The notes under the pieces are model-generated. The model was not told the DNA's origin. It saw nothing but the letters and a program-made list of their open reading frames with translations, and searched no databases. A stretch of DNA of 64,000 bases from Streptomyces subrutilus (GTDB lineage: Bacteria; Actinomycetota; Actinomycetes; Streptomycetales; Streptomycetaceae). The position numbers and the translations under genes are program-made. The DNA lies in contig NZ_CP023701.1 in assembly GCF_008704535.1 (NCBI RefSeq), forward strand, positions 3,412,501 through 3,476,500, in the 5' to 3' direction. This document shows positions 47,220-55,400 of this stretch, in pieces; the stretch's first letter is position 1; each line of letters begins with the position of its first letter.

Positions 47220-48632
47220 TCACGTCATCCAGCGGTCCGGGCGGGCCGAGGCCCGGGAGGTGCGGGAGCGGGCGGCCTGCGCGTACAGCAGCTCCGCCGC
47301 CTCGGCCGCCGCGCGCAGCCGCGCCGTGACGGTGCCGTTGGCGCCGGTGTCGACGCGGACGTCGGCCACCCCGCGGGCCCGCTCCCAGGGCCCCTGGGAC
47401 AGCCGGACGCTCTGCACCTTGGCGTGCGGGACGATCTCCGTCCGGCGGCACAGCCGGCCGCGGCGCGCGGCGAACACCTCCGGCGACACGGCCAGCGCGT
47501 ACCCCTTCCACCACACCGGCACCACCCAGCGCGATCCGGCCGCGGGCGCGCCCGTGAACTCCAGGGCGGTCAGGTCCACCCCCGGCAGCACCCGCGCGAC
47601 CACCGCGTACGCGGCTTCCCGGGAGGCGACCGGGACCAGGACGTCGTTCTTCGTGCCGGCCACCGCGAGCTCCACCCGGACCCACCCCCGCCGCCGCCAC
47701 AGCAGCGGCTCCACGATCCGTACGGTCTGCACCCGCCCCGGGGGCACGGTCTCGTGCGCCCGGTCGAGCAGCCCGTGGTCCAGGCGCAGCCCGTCGGGGG
47801 ACTCGGCGACCGTCCAGTCGTACTCGGTGAGGAACCGGCCGGCGCTGCCCGCCCAGACCGCTCCGAGCATCGGGAGCAGCGCGACGACGGCCGCCCACGG
47901 GCTGGAGCTGATCCACCACACGAACACCGGCGCCGCGATCCCGCCGGCCAGCGCCGCCAGGACGCTCAGGCTCAGCAGCAGTGACACGGCGAGGTCGCGG
48001 GGCAGGACGCGCAGCAGCTCGCGTTCGGGGGCCTGGCCCAGCCGGACCGCCTCCTCGGGGGCGAAACCGGCGGCCCGGGCGAGGAGTTCGGCGCGCAGCG
48101 CCACGGCCTCCTTCTCACCGAGGAAGGCCAGCTCGTCCTTGTCGTCGGTGCCGATGACGTCGAGCCGCAGCGAGGCCACGCCGGTGAGCCGGGCCAGCAG
48201 CGGGCGGGTGACGTCCACCGCCTGGAGCCGGTCGAGGCGGATGTGCGCGGTGCGGCGGAAGAGGAGGCCGGTGCGGATGCGCAGTTCGGTGTCGGTGACC
48301 GAGAAGTGCGTGAACCACCAGCTCAGGAAGCCGTACACGCCGAAGACGAGGACCAGCGCGAGCAGGGTGAGGACGCGCAGCAGGGCGGACAGGTCGGCTA
48401 TCCACTCGCCGGCCCGGTCGCCCTGCTGGACGATCACGCCGAGGGTCGCCGCGATCGGCACCCAGGCCCGCCGCAACGGGGTGAACGGATGCAGCCGCCG
48501 CTCCCCGCCCGGCCCCGCCCCCTCCCCGGCCCCGCCGCCCGCCGGCCCCGGCTCCACCAGCCCGGACCCCGCCGGCCCCGGCACCGCCGGCTCGGGCGCC
48601 ATCGCGTCGCCGCCCGTCGGAAGCGCGGTCAC
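47220..48632 (-). CDS. Large bacterial PH-domain membrane protein (YdbT-like)
   Basis: A 470-residue membrane protein with three PH-like (DUF304/bPH_2) segments: FSVTDTELRIRTGLLFRRTAHIRLDRLQAVD (first part FSVTDTELRIRTGLLFRR), WTVAESPDGLRLDHGLLDRAHETV in the middle, and FAARRGRLCRRTEIVPHAKVQSV near the C-terminus. About four transmembrane helices lie between them. The GTG at 48632 overlaps the stop of the smaller bPH gene (GTGA). In Bacillus, YdbS and YdbT pairs contribute to resistance to certain bacteriocins; the role here is unknown. Confidence 0.83.
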   Translation of the reverse strand: MTALPTGGDAMAPEPAVPGPAGSGLVEPGPAGGGAGEGAGPGGERRLHPFTPLRRAWVPIAATLGVIVQQGDRAGEWIADLSALLRVLTLLALVLVFGVYGFLSWWFTHFSVTDTELRIRTGLLFRRTAHIRLDRLQAVDVTRPLLARLTGVASLRLDVIGTDDKDELAFLGEKEAVALRAELLARAAGFAPEEAVRLGQAPERELLRVLPRDLAVSLLLSLSVLAALAGGIAAPVFVWWISSSPWAAVVALLPMLGAVWAGSAGRFLTEYDWTVAESPDGLRLDHGLLDRAHETVPPGRVQTVRIVEPLLWRRRGWVRVELAVAGTKNDVLVPVASREAAYAVVARVLPGVDLTALEFTGAPAAGSRWVVPVWWKGYALAVSPEVFAARRGRLCRRTEIVPHAKVQSVRLSQGPWERARGVADVRVDTGANGTVTARLRAAAEAAELLYAQAARSRTSRASARPDRWMT

Positions 48633-49120
48633 AGGCCCGCCGACCTTGCCTCGCCGAGCTCGGTCAGCCGGTCGCGCAGCCGCTCCGCCTCCCCGGGCAC
48701 CAGCCCCGGGATCTTCGCGTCCGTCGCGGCCGCGGCCGTGTGCAGCTGGACGGAGGCCAGCCCGAAGCGCCGCTCCAGCGGGCCCGAGGTGACCTCGACC
48801 AGTTGCATCCGGCCGTACGGCACCACGGTCTCCTCCCGCCACAGCACCCCCCGGCTGATCAGCAGGTCGTCCGCGCGCTCCGCGTACCGCCAGGACCGCC
48901 AGTTCCGCCCCAGCAGCACCCAGCCCCACACCAGCACGGCCGGCCAGAGCGCGGCGAGCGCCGCCCACGCCGGACCGGCCGTCAGGCCGAGGACCAGCGC
49001 CGTCACCGCCGTGAGCAGCGTCGTCCAGATCACCAGCAGCAGCCGCCGCAGGGTGAGCAGCCCGCCGGGCAGCCCCACCCACTCGGGCCGACTCGTCCCA
49101 CCCGTTGTCCCGGTTTCCAT
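48629..49120 (-). CDS. Small bacterial PH-domain membrane protein (YdbS-like)
   Basis: A 163-residue protein with two transmembrane helices (about 25-70) followed by one PH-like domain: RADDLLISRGVLWREETVVPYGRMQLVEV and RFGLASVQLHTAAAA (in parts). TAGGCT lies 6 nt before the ATG (49120) and no ribosome-binding site is visible, so a leaderless mRNA is likely. It forms a coupled pair with the larger bPH protein and is divergent from the NuoD paralogue, with only 31 bp between start codons. Confidence 0.85.
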   Translation of the reverse strand: METGTTGGTSRPEWVGLPGGLLTLRRLLLVIWTTLLTAVTALVLGLTAGPAWAALAALWPAVLVWGWVLLGRNWRSWRYAERADDLLISRGVLWREETVVPYGRMQLVEVTSGPLERRFGLASVQLHTAAAATDAKIPGLVPGEAERLRDRLTELGEARSAGL

Positions 49121-49151
49121 GCGCCCAGCCTAGGGCTGCGACAATGCCCGC

Positions 49152-50294
49152 ATGACGGAGACCACGGTCGGCATCGGCGGTGCGGCGGAGAGCACCGACA
49201 TGGTGCTCAACATCGGACCCCAGCACCCTTCCACGCACGGCGTGCTGCGCCTGCGCCTCGTCCTGGACGGGGAGCGGATCGTCTCCGCCGAGCCGGTGGT
49301 CGGCTACATGCACCGCGGCGCCGAGAAGCTCTTCGAGGCGCGCGACTACCGCCAGATCGTGATGCTCGCCAACCGCCACGACTGGCTCTCCGCCTTCTCC
49401 AACGAGCTGGGCGTCGTCATGGCGGTCGAGCGGATGCTCGGCATGGAGGTCCCCGAGCGGGCCGTGTGGATGCGGACCCTGCTGGCCGAGCTGAACCGGG
49501 TGCTCAACCACCTGATGTTCCTCGGCTCCTACCCCCTCGAACTGGGCGGGATCACCCCGATCTTCCACGCGTTCCGCGAGCGCGAGGAGCTGCAGGCCGT
49601 CATGGAGGAGATCTCCGGCGGCCGCATGCACTACATGTTCAACCGGGTCGGCGGCCTCAAGGAGGACCTCCCGGCCGGCTGGCTCGGGCGGGCCCGCGCG
49701 GCCATCGCCGACGTGCGCACCCGGATGGACGTCTACGACAAGCTGGTCCGCGGCAACGAGATCTTCCGCGGCCGCACCCGCGGCGTCGGCGTGCTCCCCG
49801 CCGAGGCGGTCCACGCGTACGGGGTCTCCGGTCCCGTCGCCCGCGCCTCCGGCGTCGACTTCGACCTGCGCCGCGACGAGCCCTACCTGGCCTACGGCGA
49901 ACTGCAGGACGTGCTGAAGGTGGTCACCCGCACCGACGGGGACTGCCTGGCCCGCTTCGAGGTGCTGCTCGACCAGACCCACAACGCCCTCGACCTGGCC
50001 GTGGCCTGCCTGGACCGGATGGCGGAGCTGCCGCCGGGCCCCGTCAACCAGCGGCTGCCCAAGGTGCTCAAGGCGCCCGAGGGGCACACGTACGCCTGGA
50101 CCGAGAACCCGCTCGGGATCAACGGCTACTACCTCGTCTCCAAGGGCGAGAAGACCCCGTACCGGCTGAAGCTGCGCAGCGCCTCCTACAACAACATCCA
50201 GGCCCTCGCCGTGCTGCTGCCCGGGCAGCTGGTCGCGGACATGGTGTCGATCCTCGGCTCGCTGTTCTTCGTCGTCGGCGACATCGACAAGTAG
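49152..50294 (+). CDS. nuoD2: Orphan NADH-quinone oxidoreductase subunit D paralogue
   Basis: A 380-residue member of the NuoD/49-kDa family, which together with NuoB forms the quinone pocket of complex I. Conserved segments: [62 protein letters not shown] and the C-terminal [20 protein letters not shown] with GDIDK. As in NuoD, the hydrogenase-type Ni-Fe cysteines are absent. It is isolated from any nuo operon, so it is a paralogue that may join an alternative complex or a specialised complex I. From memory, S. coelicolor has an equivalent second nuoD. The ATG start lies 31 bp from the divergent bPH gene. Confidence 0.88.
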   Translation: MTETTVGIGGAAESTDMVLNIGPQHPSTHGVLRLRLVLDGERIVSAEPVVGYMHRGAEKLFEARDYRQIVMLANRHDWLSAFSNELGVVMAVERMLGMEVPERAVWMRTLLAELNRVLNHLMFLGSYPLELGGITPIFHAFREREELQAVMEEISGGRMHYMFNRVGGLKEDLPAGWLGRARAAIADVRTRMDVYDKLVRGNEIFRGRTRGVGVLPAEAVHAYGVSGPVARASGVDFDLRRDEPYLAYGELQDVLKVVTRTDGDCLARFEVLLDQTHNALDLAVACLDRMAELPPGPVNQRLPKVLKAPEGHTYAWTENPLGINGYYLVSKGEKTPYRLKLRSASYNNIQALAVLLPGQLVADMVSILGSLFFVVGDIDK

Positions 50295-50340
50295 CGGCGC
50301 CCGCGCGGGCGGTGTCGGTGCGGCAGGGCAGACTGGGGGC

Positions 50341-50556
50341 ATGTCCCACTCACCTCGCCGGGCCTGCCCGGCCTGCGGCCGCGACTGCGCCGTCACCGCC
50401 GGCCGCATCGCCCGCCACGACCCTCCCCTCGGGAGGGACCGCGGCGACCTGGTGTCCTGCCCCGGCTCACGGGCCAGGGTCGTGCTCGGTGCCTCGGCTC
50501 CCACGCTGGACGGGTTCGTCCTCTCCGAACACCCCGGGCAGCTGCCGCTGTTCTGA
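50341..50556 (+). CDS. Small zinc-ribbon-like protein, 71 residues
   Basis: Begins MSHSPRRACPACGRDCAVTAG: a CPxCGxxC half-knuckle that, with the later Cys in LVSCPG and a nearby His, could bind zinc. It ends DGFVLSEHPGQLPLF. CAGACT lies 6 nt before the ATG (leaderless pattern). It sits 46 bp after nuoD2 on the same strand. The ordered sequence and conserved-looking cysteines argue for a real gene; function unknown. Confidence 0.68.
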   Translation: MSHSPRRACPACGRDCAVTAGRIARHDPPLGRDRGDLVSCPGSRARVVLGASAPTLDGFVLSEHPGQLPLF

Positions 50557-50567
50557 CCCGGCGGCGC

Positions 50568-51674
50568 CTAGGAGATCGCGGTGCGCAGCCGGACCACGTC
50601 GATCGGCTCGGTCTCGTCGTGCGCGGTCAGGTCGATGACCTGGCCCACGGCGCGCGTCTCGGGGGTGGCCGGCTTGAACAGCGCTGGGGCGTCGGCCCCG
50701 GGGCCGGCCGCCTCCGCCTTGTGGGCCTCCAGGGCCTCGGCGCCGACCACGTCGGCGAGGTCCTCGTTCTGGACGGCCTCGATGACCGCGCGGGCCTGGG
50801 CCGCGTTCTTGGTGCCGAAGAAGTCGAAGCCGCCCTCGACGCGGGACGCCGTACGCCGTTGGGCCGCGTACGGGGCCACGGCCGCGGCGGGCCGGCGCGC
50901 CGGGACGGTCGCGGGCGGGCGGACCCGGCCGCCGGCGGGGCCGGGCCCCGGATCGGGCTCGGGACCGGGCTCGGTCGCCGCGGTACCGGCGGCGGGTACG
51001 GGCGCGGTACCGGCGGCGGGTACGGGCGCGGCGCCGGGCGGGACGGGCGCGGCGGCTTCCCGTCCGCCGCCGGGCAGGGCCGGGGCCGCGGCCCGGCGGC
51101 GGACCAGCGCGACCAGGGCTGCGTTGGCCCGGGCGTAACCGACCGGGGTGGGCGCGCCGGCAGCGGTGCGCTCCTCGGAGACCGGGGCGAGTGCGCGCGG
51201 GGCGGCGGCGGGGGCCGCGGCGGCTTCGACGGCCAGCAGCCGGCGGCGCTCCAGCGCGCTGGCGCGCTCGGTCTCGGCGGTGGCGTACCGCCGCAGCAGC
51301 GACGCGTGCTCGCCGCGCAGTCCGGCCAGTTCGACCCGCTTGGCCCGCAGCTTGGCGTCGAGCCGGCCGCGCAGCACGCGGGCCTCTTCGAGGTCGGATT
51401 CGAGCGCGGCTATCCGCTCGTCGGTCCGCCACTCGTCCTTGACCCGTTCGCGCCCCAGCTCCGCGACCCGGCGGCCGGCCGAGCGGTCCCAGGCGCGCAT
51501 GACGACGGCGCCGGCCATTCCGGCGGCCGCGGTGACGGCCACGAGCAGCCGTAGTTCCAGCGGTTCCGCGAGCAGCCAGGCCGCTGTGGCGCTGACGGCG
51601 CAGACACCGGCGACGATCGTCGGCGTGAGCAGCCGGTGCAGGGGTTCGGGATTGCGGTGGCGTCCACGGGGCAT
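50568..51674 (-). CDS. Membrane-anchored coiled-coil protein
   Basis: A 368-residue hypothetical protein. Two N-terminal transmembrane helices (about 17-36 and 42-60) precede a charged helical region with heptad character (about 70-145, KDEWRTDERIAALESDLEEA, LRAKRVELAGLRGEHASLL). A Pro/Ala-rich linker of about 110 residues (with repeated PVPAAGTA) follows, then a conserved-looking C-terminal segment with GFDFFGTKNAAQARAVIEA and EDLADVVGAEAL. It is probably a cytoplasmic coiled coil tethered to the membrane. A 16-bp inverted repeat lies 45 bp upstream of its ATG. Function unknown. Confidence 0.75.
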   Translation of the reverse strand: MPRGRHRNPEPLHRLLTPTIVAGVCAVSATAAWLLAEPLELRLLVAVTAAAGMAGAVVMRAWDRSAGRRVAELGRERVKDEWRTDERIAALESDLEEARVLRGRLDAKLRAKRVELAGLRGEHASLLRRYATAETERASALERRRLLAVEAAAAPAAAPRALAPVSEERTAAGAPTPVGYARANAALVALVRRRAAAPALPGGGREAAAPVPPGAAPVPAAGTAPVPAAGTAATEPGPEPDPGPGPAGGRVRPPATVPARRPAAAVAPYAAQRRTASRVEGGFDFFGTKNAAQARAVIEAVQNEDLADVVGAEALEAHKAEAAGPGADAPALFKPATPETRAVGQVIDLTAHDETEPIDVVRLRTAIS

Positions 51675-51718
51675 GGCCAGAAATTTACAGGGCGTCGAGG
51701 TCGTGTGGGGTACCCGCC

Positions 51719-51734
51719 CGGCAATTCATTGCCG
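51719..51734. promoter_or_regulatory. Short operator-like inverted repeat
   Basis: CGGCAAT and its exact complement flank a 2-nt centre, 39 bp after the betaine-binding protein stop and 45 bp before the coiled-coil protein start. It could be an operator or a weak terminator. Confidence 0.35.
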
Positions 51735-51772
51735 AGCGGTTACACCGCATTCCCCGGCCGCCCGTGCGGCTC

Positions 51773-52756
51773 CTACTTCTTCAGCAGGCCCTTGGACTCC
51801 AGGTAGGCCTTGGCGACGTCGGCCGGCTTCGCGCGCTCGGCGTCCACCTTGCGGTTGAGGTCGACCAGGTCGGCCGTCGTGAGCACCTTGGTCAGCTTGT
51901 CGAGGGCGGCCGCGACCTCCGGGGAGCCCGCGTCCTTGGCGTTGACCACCGGCAGCACGTTGTCGGCGTTCTGGAGCTTCTTGTCGTCCTCCAGCAGCAC
52001 CAGCCCGTAGGAGTCCAGGGTGGCGTCCGTGGTGGTGGTCAGCACGAGCTGGTCCGTGCCGTCCTTGACCGCCTGCTTGGACTGGGGCGTTCCGACGCCC
52101 TTGGGGTCGATCCCGGAAACCTGGATTCCGTACGTCTTCGTCAATCCCGGCGCGCAGAAGGGGCGGACGGCGCATTCGTCACCGGCGGCGATCTTCACCT
52201 TGAGGCCGGACTTACCAAGATCGGAAAGGGACTTCAGGTTGTTCTTCTGCGCGAATTCCTTGGTCACGGCGAAGGCGTTCTGGTCGACCGCCCCGCCCGC
52301 CGGCAGCGCCTTCAGGCCGAGCGGGCCCGCGAGCTTCTCCAGCGCCGCCACGGTCGCCGCCGCGTCGCTGGAGGCCACCGGCTTCTCCTCCGGCGCCTTG
52401 GGGCCGTTCACCTTGGCGTTGAGGAACTCGGCGAGCGTGGCCGCGTACTCCGGGACGACGTCGATCTCGCCCTTCTCCAGCGACGGCTCGTACAGCTCGC
52501 GGTTGTTGACCGTGGTGACCGAGGTGCTGTAGCCGGCGTCCTTGAGGACCTGCGCGTACAGCTCCGCCAGCACGTTGGACTCGGTGAACCCGGCCGAACC
52601 GACCACCAGGCTGCCCTTGCCGCCGCCGGAGGGGGCGGAGGAGTCCGCGCCGCCGTCCTTGGTCTTCTCCAGGCTGTCGCCACCGCACGCGGCCAGCGAC
52701 ACCGTCAGGGCCAGCGCGCCCAGGGACGCGCCGAGGACGCGTGTGGTCTTGCTCAT
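51773..52756 (-). CDS. Glycine betaine/choline-type ABC transporter substrate-binding lipoprotein
   Basis: A 327-residue OpuAC/ProX-type lipoprotein. The signal peptide ends in a lipobox (SLAAC, Cys23), then a Gly/Ser linker and the periplasmic-binding-protein fold: LVVGSAGFTESNVLAELYAQ, NRELYEPSLEKGEIDVVPEYAATL (first part NRELYEPSLEKGEID) and LVLTTTTDATLDSYGLVLLEDD in parts. It captures quaternary-ammonium osmoprotectants and delivers them to the two permeases encoded just upstream in the same operon. Last gene of three. Aromatic-cage residues cannot be assigned without alignment. Confidence 0.9.
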   Translation of the reverse strand: MSKTTRVLGASLGALALTVSLAACGGDSLEKTKDGGADSSAPSGGGKGSLVVGSAGFTESNVLAELYAQVLKDAGYSTSVTTVNNRELYEPSLEKGEIDVVPEYAATLAEFLNAKVNGPKAPEEKPVASSDAAATVAALEKLAGPLGLKALPAGGAVDQNAFAVTKEFAQKNNLKSLSDLGKSGLKVKIAAGDECAVRPFCAPGLTKTYGIQVSGIDPKGVGTPQSKQAVKDGTDQLVLTTTTDATLDSYGLVLLEDDKKLQNADNVLPVVNAKDAGSPEVAAALDKLTKVLTTADLVDLNRKVDAERAKPADVAKAYLESKGLLKK

Positions 52757-52802
52757 GGGTGTACTCCGTTTCGAGGCGAGGAACAGGGGTCGGGATCGGG
52801 GA

Positions 52803-53468
52803 TCAGCGGGCGGACGTCCGCGGCAGCAGCCGGTCCGCCGCCACCAGCACGCCCTCCACCAGCAGGGCCAGCGCGGCCACCAGCAGGGCGCCCGCGACGA
52901 CCTGCGCGGTGTTGTACGTGTTGAAGCCCGCGGTGATGATCCGGCCGAGGCCGCCCTGGCCGACCATCGCGGCGATGGTGGCCGTGGCGATCACCTGCAC
53001 CGCGCCCGAGCGCAGCCCGGTCATCACCAGCGGCCGGGCGAGCGGCAGTTCCACGCGCAGGAAGAGTTGGCGGCCGGACATGCCCATGCCCCGCGCGGCC
53101 TCGACCACCGAGCGGTCCACCTCGCGCATGCCGACGTACGCGTTGGTGAGCAGCGGCGGGATCGCGAAGAGCACCAGCGCGACGATGGTCGGCAGGTAGC
53201 CGGCGTTGCGCAGCGGGGAGACCATGAACAGCGCCAGCACCGCGAAGACCGGCACGGCCCGGCCGACGTTGGAGACGTTGACCGCGAGCGCGCCGCCCTT
53301 GCCGAGGTGGCCGAGGTACAGCCCGACCGGCAGGGCCACCGCGCAGGCGACGGCCAGGGCGATCCCGCTGACGTAGACGTGCTCGCCGAGCCGGTGCCAC
53401 ACGCCGTTCTCGCCGGACCAGTTGGCCCCGTTCGCCAGCCAGTCCCAGGCTCCGGTCAGCACGCCCAC
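52803..53468 (-). CDS. Osmoprotectant ABC transporter permease (second)
   Basis: A 221-residue ProW/OpuCB-type permease with about five to six helices and the EAA-loop region VVEAARGMGMSGRQLFLRVELPLARPLVMTGLRS (key part EAARGMGMSGRQLFLRVELP), which contacts the ATPase. The GTG start at 53468 is 3 bp after the stop of the other permease. It pairs with that permease as a heterodimer; the ATPase is encoded divergently. Confidence 0.9.
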   Translation of the reverse strand: MGVLTGAWDWLANGANWSGENGVWHRLGEHVYVSGIALAVACAVALPVGLYLGHLGKGGALAVNVSNVGRAVPVFAVLALFMVSPLRNAGYLPTIVALVLFAIPPLLTNAYVGMREVDRSVVEAARGMGMSGRQLFLRVELPLARPLVMTGLRSGAVQVIATATIAAMVGQGGLGRIITAGFNTYNTAQVVAGALLVAALALLVEGVLVAADRLLPRTSAR

Positions 53469-53471
53469 GGC

Positions 53472-54176
53472 TCAGGCCCCCTTGCCGGAGGTCCGGCGCG
53501 CACCGGCGCGGGTCCACGGGGTGAGCAGCCGCTGGAGGCCGAGCAGCAGCAGGTCCGCCACCAGCGCCAGCAGCACGCACAGCACCGAGGCGGTGAGCAC
53601 CTGGGCCTTGAAGGAGCTGTTGACGGCCGGGGCGATGAGGTTGCCCAGCCCGCCCTTGCCGACGATGGAGCCGACCGTGGTCAGCGCGACGGTGGAGACG
53701 GTCGCGATCCGGACACCGGCCAGCAGCGCGGGCAGCGCCAGCGGCAGCTCGACCTGCCACAGCAGCCGGGACGGCCCGTAGCCCATGCCGCGGGCGGCCT
53801 CCCGGACCTCCTCGGGGACGGCTTCGAGGCCGGCCAGCACGTTGCGGACGAGGATGGTCAGCGAGTACAGCACCAGCCCGGTCACCACGAGCGCCGCCGA
53901 CAGCCCGAAGACGGGCAGCAGCAGCGAGAACATGGCGAGGGACGGGACCGTGTAGAGCAGCGTGGTGAGCCCGAGCACGGGCGCCGCCCAGTGCCGGCCG
54001 CGGCGGGCCAGCAGGGCGAGCGGGACCGACACGGCGATGCCGATGAGGACGGACGCGCCGGTGATCCAGACGTGTTCGAGGGTGGCGTCGGTGAGCTCCT
54101 GGGACCGGGAGGTCACGTACTCCCAGCAGATCCAGTCGTTCGCCACCAGGCAGCTCTGCCCGGCCACACTCCTCAC
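53472..54176 (-). CDS. Osmoprotectant ABC transporter permease (first)
   Basis: A 234-residue ProW/OpuCD-type permease. Helices begin near EHVWITGASVLIGIAVSVPLALLA; the EAA loop reads EVREAARGMGYGPSRLLWQVELP. The GTG at 54176 is the longest credible start and a GTG nine bases later is possible. It is the promoter-proximal gene of the permease-permease-binding protein operon, divergent from the ATPase gene across 144 bp in which I saw no confident operator. Confidence 0.9.
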   Translation of the reverse strand: MRSVAGQSCLVANDWICWEYVTSRSQELTDATLEHVWITGASVLIGIAVSVPLALLARRGRHWAAPVLGLTTLLYTVPSLAMFSLLLPVFGLSAALVVTGLVLYSLTILVRNVLAGLEAVPEEVREAARGMGYGPSRLLWQVELPLALPALLAGVRIATVSTVALTTVGSIVGKGGLGNLIAPAVNSSFKAQVLTASVLCVLLALVADLLLLGLQRLLTPWTRAGARRTSGKGA

Positions 54177-54320
54177 CCCCTGTCACCGAACGCACGTCTA
54201 TCCGAATGCAGCGACCTTAACCCCCGGCGGTGACAATGGCCGGAATCCTTCGCAGTCACGCAACACTCCCCTAACAATTCCGACGCCCATAGGACCGCGC
54301 TCTTGGGGAAGGATGGGGAC

Positions 54321-55289
54321 GTGATCCGATTCGAGCATGTGACCAAGCGCTACCCCGACGGGACGAAAGCCGTCGAGGACCTGTCCTTCGAGGTCGCGGA
54401 GGGTGAGCTGGTCACGCTCGTGGGACCGTCCGGCTGCGGCAAGACGACCACGATGAAGATGGTCAACCGGCTCATCGAGCCGACCTCCGGCCGCATCCTG
54501 CTGAACGGCGAGGACATCGCGGCCGCCGACCCCGTCGAGCTGCGCCGCCACATCGGCTACGTCATCCAGCAGGTCGGCCTGTTCCCGCACAAGACGGTGC
54601 TGGAGAACACGGCGACCGTGCCGCAGCTCATCGGCACCCCCAAGGCCAAGGCCCGCGCCCGCGCGGCCGAACTGCTCGAACTGGTCGGCCTGGACCCGTC
54701 CGTCTACGGCGGCCGGTACCCGGAGCAGCTCTCCGGCGGCCAGCGCCAGCGCGTCGGCGTCGCCCGCGCCCTGGCGGCCGACCCGCCGGTGCTGCTGATG
54801 GACGAGCCGTTCGGGGCCGTGGACCCGGTGGTGCGCGAGCGGCTCCAGAACGAGTTCCTGACCCTCCAGCGCACGGTGCGCAAGACGATCCTGCTGGTCA
54901 CGCACGACCTGGAGGAAGCGATCCGGCTCGGCGACCGGATGGCGGTCTACGGCACCGGCACCATCGAGCAGTTCGCCCGCCCGGCGGCGGTGCTCGGGGC
55001 GCCGGCCACCGACTACGTGGCCTCCTTCGTCGGCGCGGACCGCGGCCTCAAGCGGCTGGCCGTCACCCGCGTCGGCGAGGACGACCTGACGGCGCCGGAG
55101 TCCGGCGCCCCGGCCCCCGCGGCCGCCGTGGAGCTCGGGGCGACCCTGCGCGAGGCCCTCGCCGTCCTGCTCCAGGAGGACTCGGGCCGCATCGGGGTCA
55201 CCCGGCCCGGGTCGGGCGCGCTGATCGGCGTACTGACCCCGGAGGGCGTCCACCGGGCCCTGCGGCGGGCCCAGCTCCAGGAGGCGTGA
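54321..55289 (+). CDS. Osmoprotectant ABC transporter ATP-binding protein
   Basis: A 322-residue OpuCA/ProV-type ATPase: Walker A GPSGCGKTTT, Q-loop in GYVIQQVGLFPHKTV, signature LSGGQRQR, Walker B LLMDEPFGAVD, switch His in LLVTHDLEEA. A C-terminal regulatory stretch of about 75 residues resembles a single, diverged CBS domain (EALAVLLQEDSGRIGVTRPG), which in OpuA-type systems senses ionic strength. GTG 54321 (VIRFEHVTKRYPDG) is preferred, with GGAAGGA upstream. Divergent orientation from the permease operon is unusual, since the four genes are normally together. Confidence 0.9.
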   Translation: MIRFEHVTKRYPDGTKAVEDLSFEVAEGELVTLVGPSGCGKTTTMKMVNRLIEPTSGRILLNGEDIAAADPVELRRHIGYVIQQVGLFPHKTVLENTATVPQLIGTPKAKARARAAELLELVGLDPSVYGGRYPEQLSGGQRQRVGVARALAADPPVLLMDEPFGAVDPVVRERLQNEFLTLQRTVRKTILLVTHDLEEAIRLGDRMAVYGTGTIEQFARPAAVLGAPATDYVASFVGADRGLKRLAVTRVGEDDLTAPESGAPAPAAAVELGATLREALAVLLQEDSGRIGVTRPGSGALIGVLTPEGVHRALRRAQLQEA

Positions 55290-55313
55290 GCCGGCCCCTC
55301 CGACCGGCCCCGC

Positions 55314-55357
55314 GACGAGGGGGAGGACCCGGCTCCCGCCGGGTCCTCCCCCTCGTC
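55314..55357. terminator. Bidirectional terminator between the ATPase and esterase genes
   Basis: A perfect 19-bp stem (55314-55332 with 55339-55357) and 6-nt loop between convergent genes. The right arm runs into four CCTCGT hexamers (55351-55375). Confidence 0.85.
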
Positions 55358-55400
55358 CTCGTCCTCGTCCTCGTCGCGCACGCGGCGCCGCGTCCCGCCC

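Noticed and set aside
47204..47224. Direct repeat of CGTCGCGTCA at the end of the large bPH gene
   Set aside because: Only two copies, overlapping the stop codon; too short to interpret.
55351..55375. CCTCGT hexamer repeats next to a terminator
   Set aside because: Four short copies contiguous with the terminator arm; likely a chance low-complexity extension, with no evidence of function.
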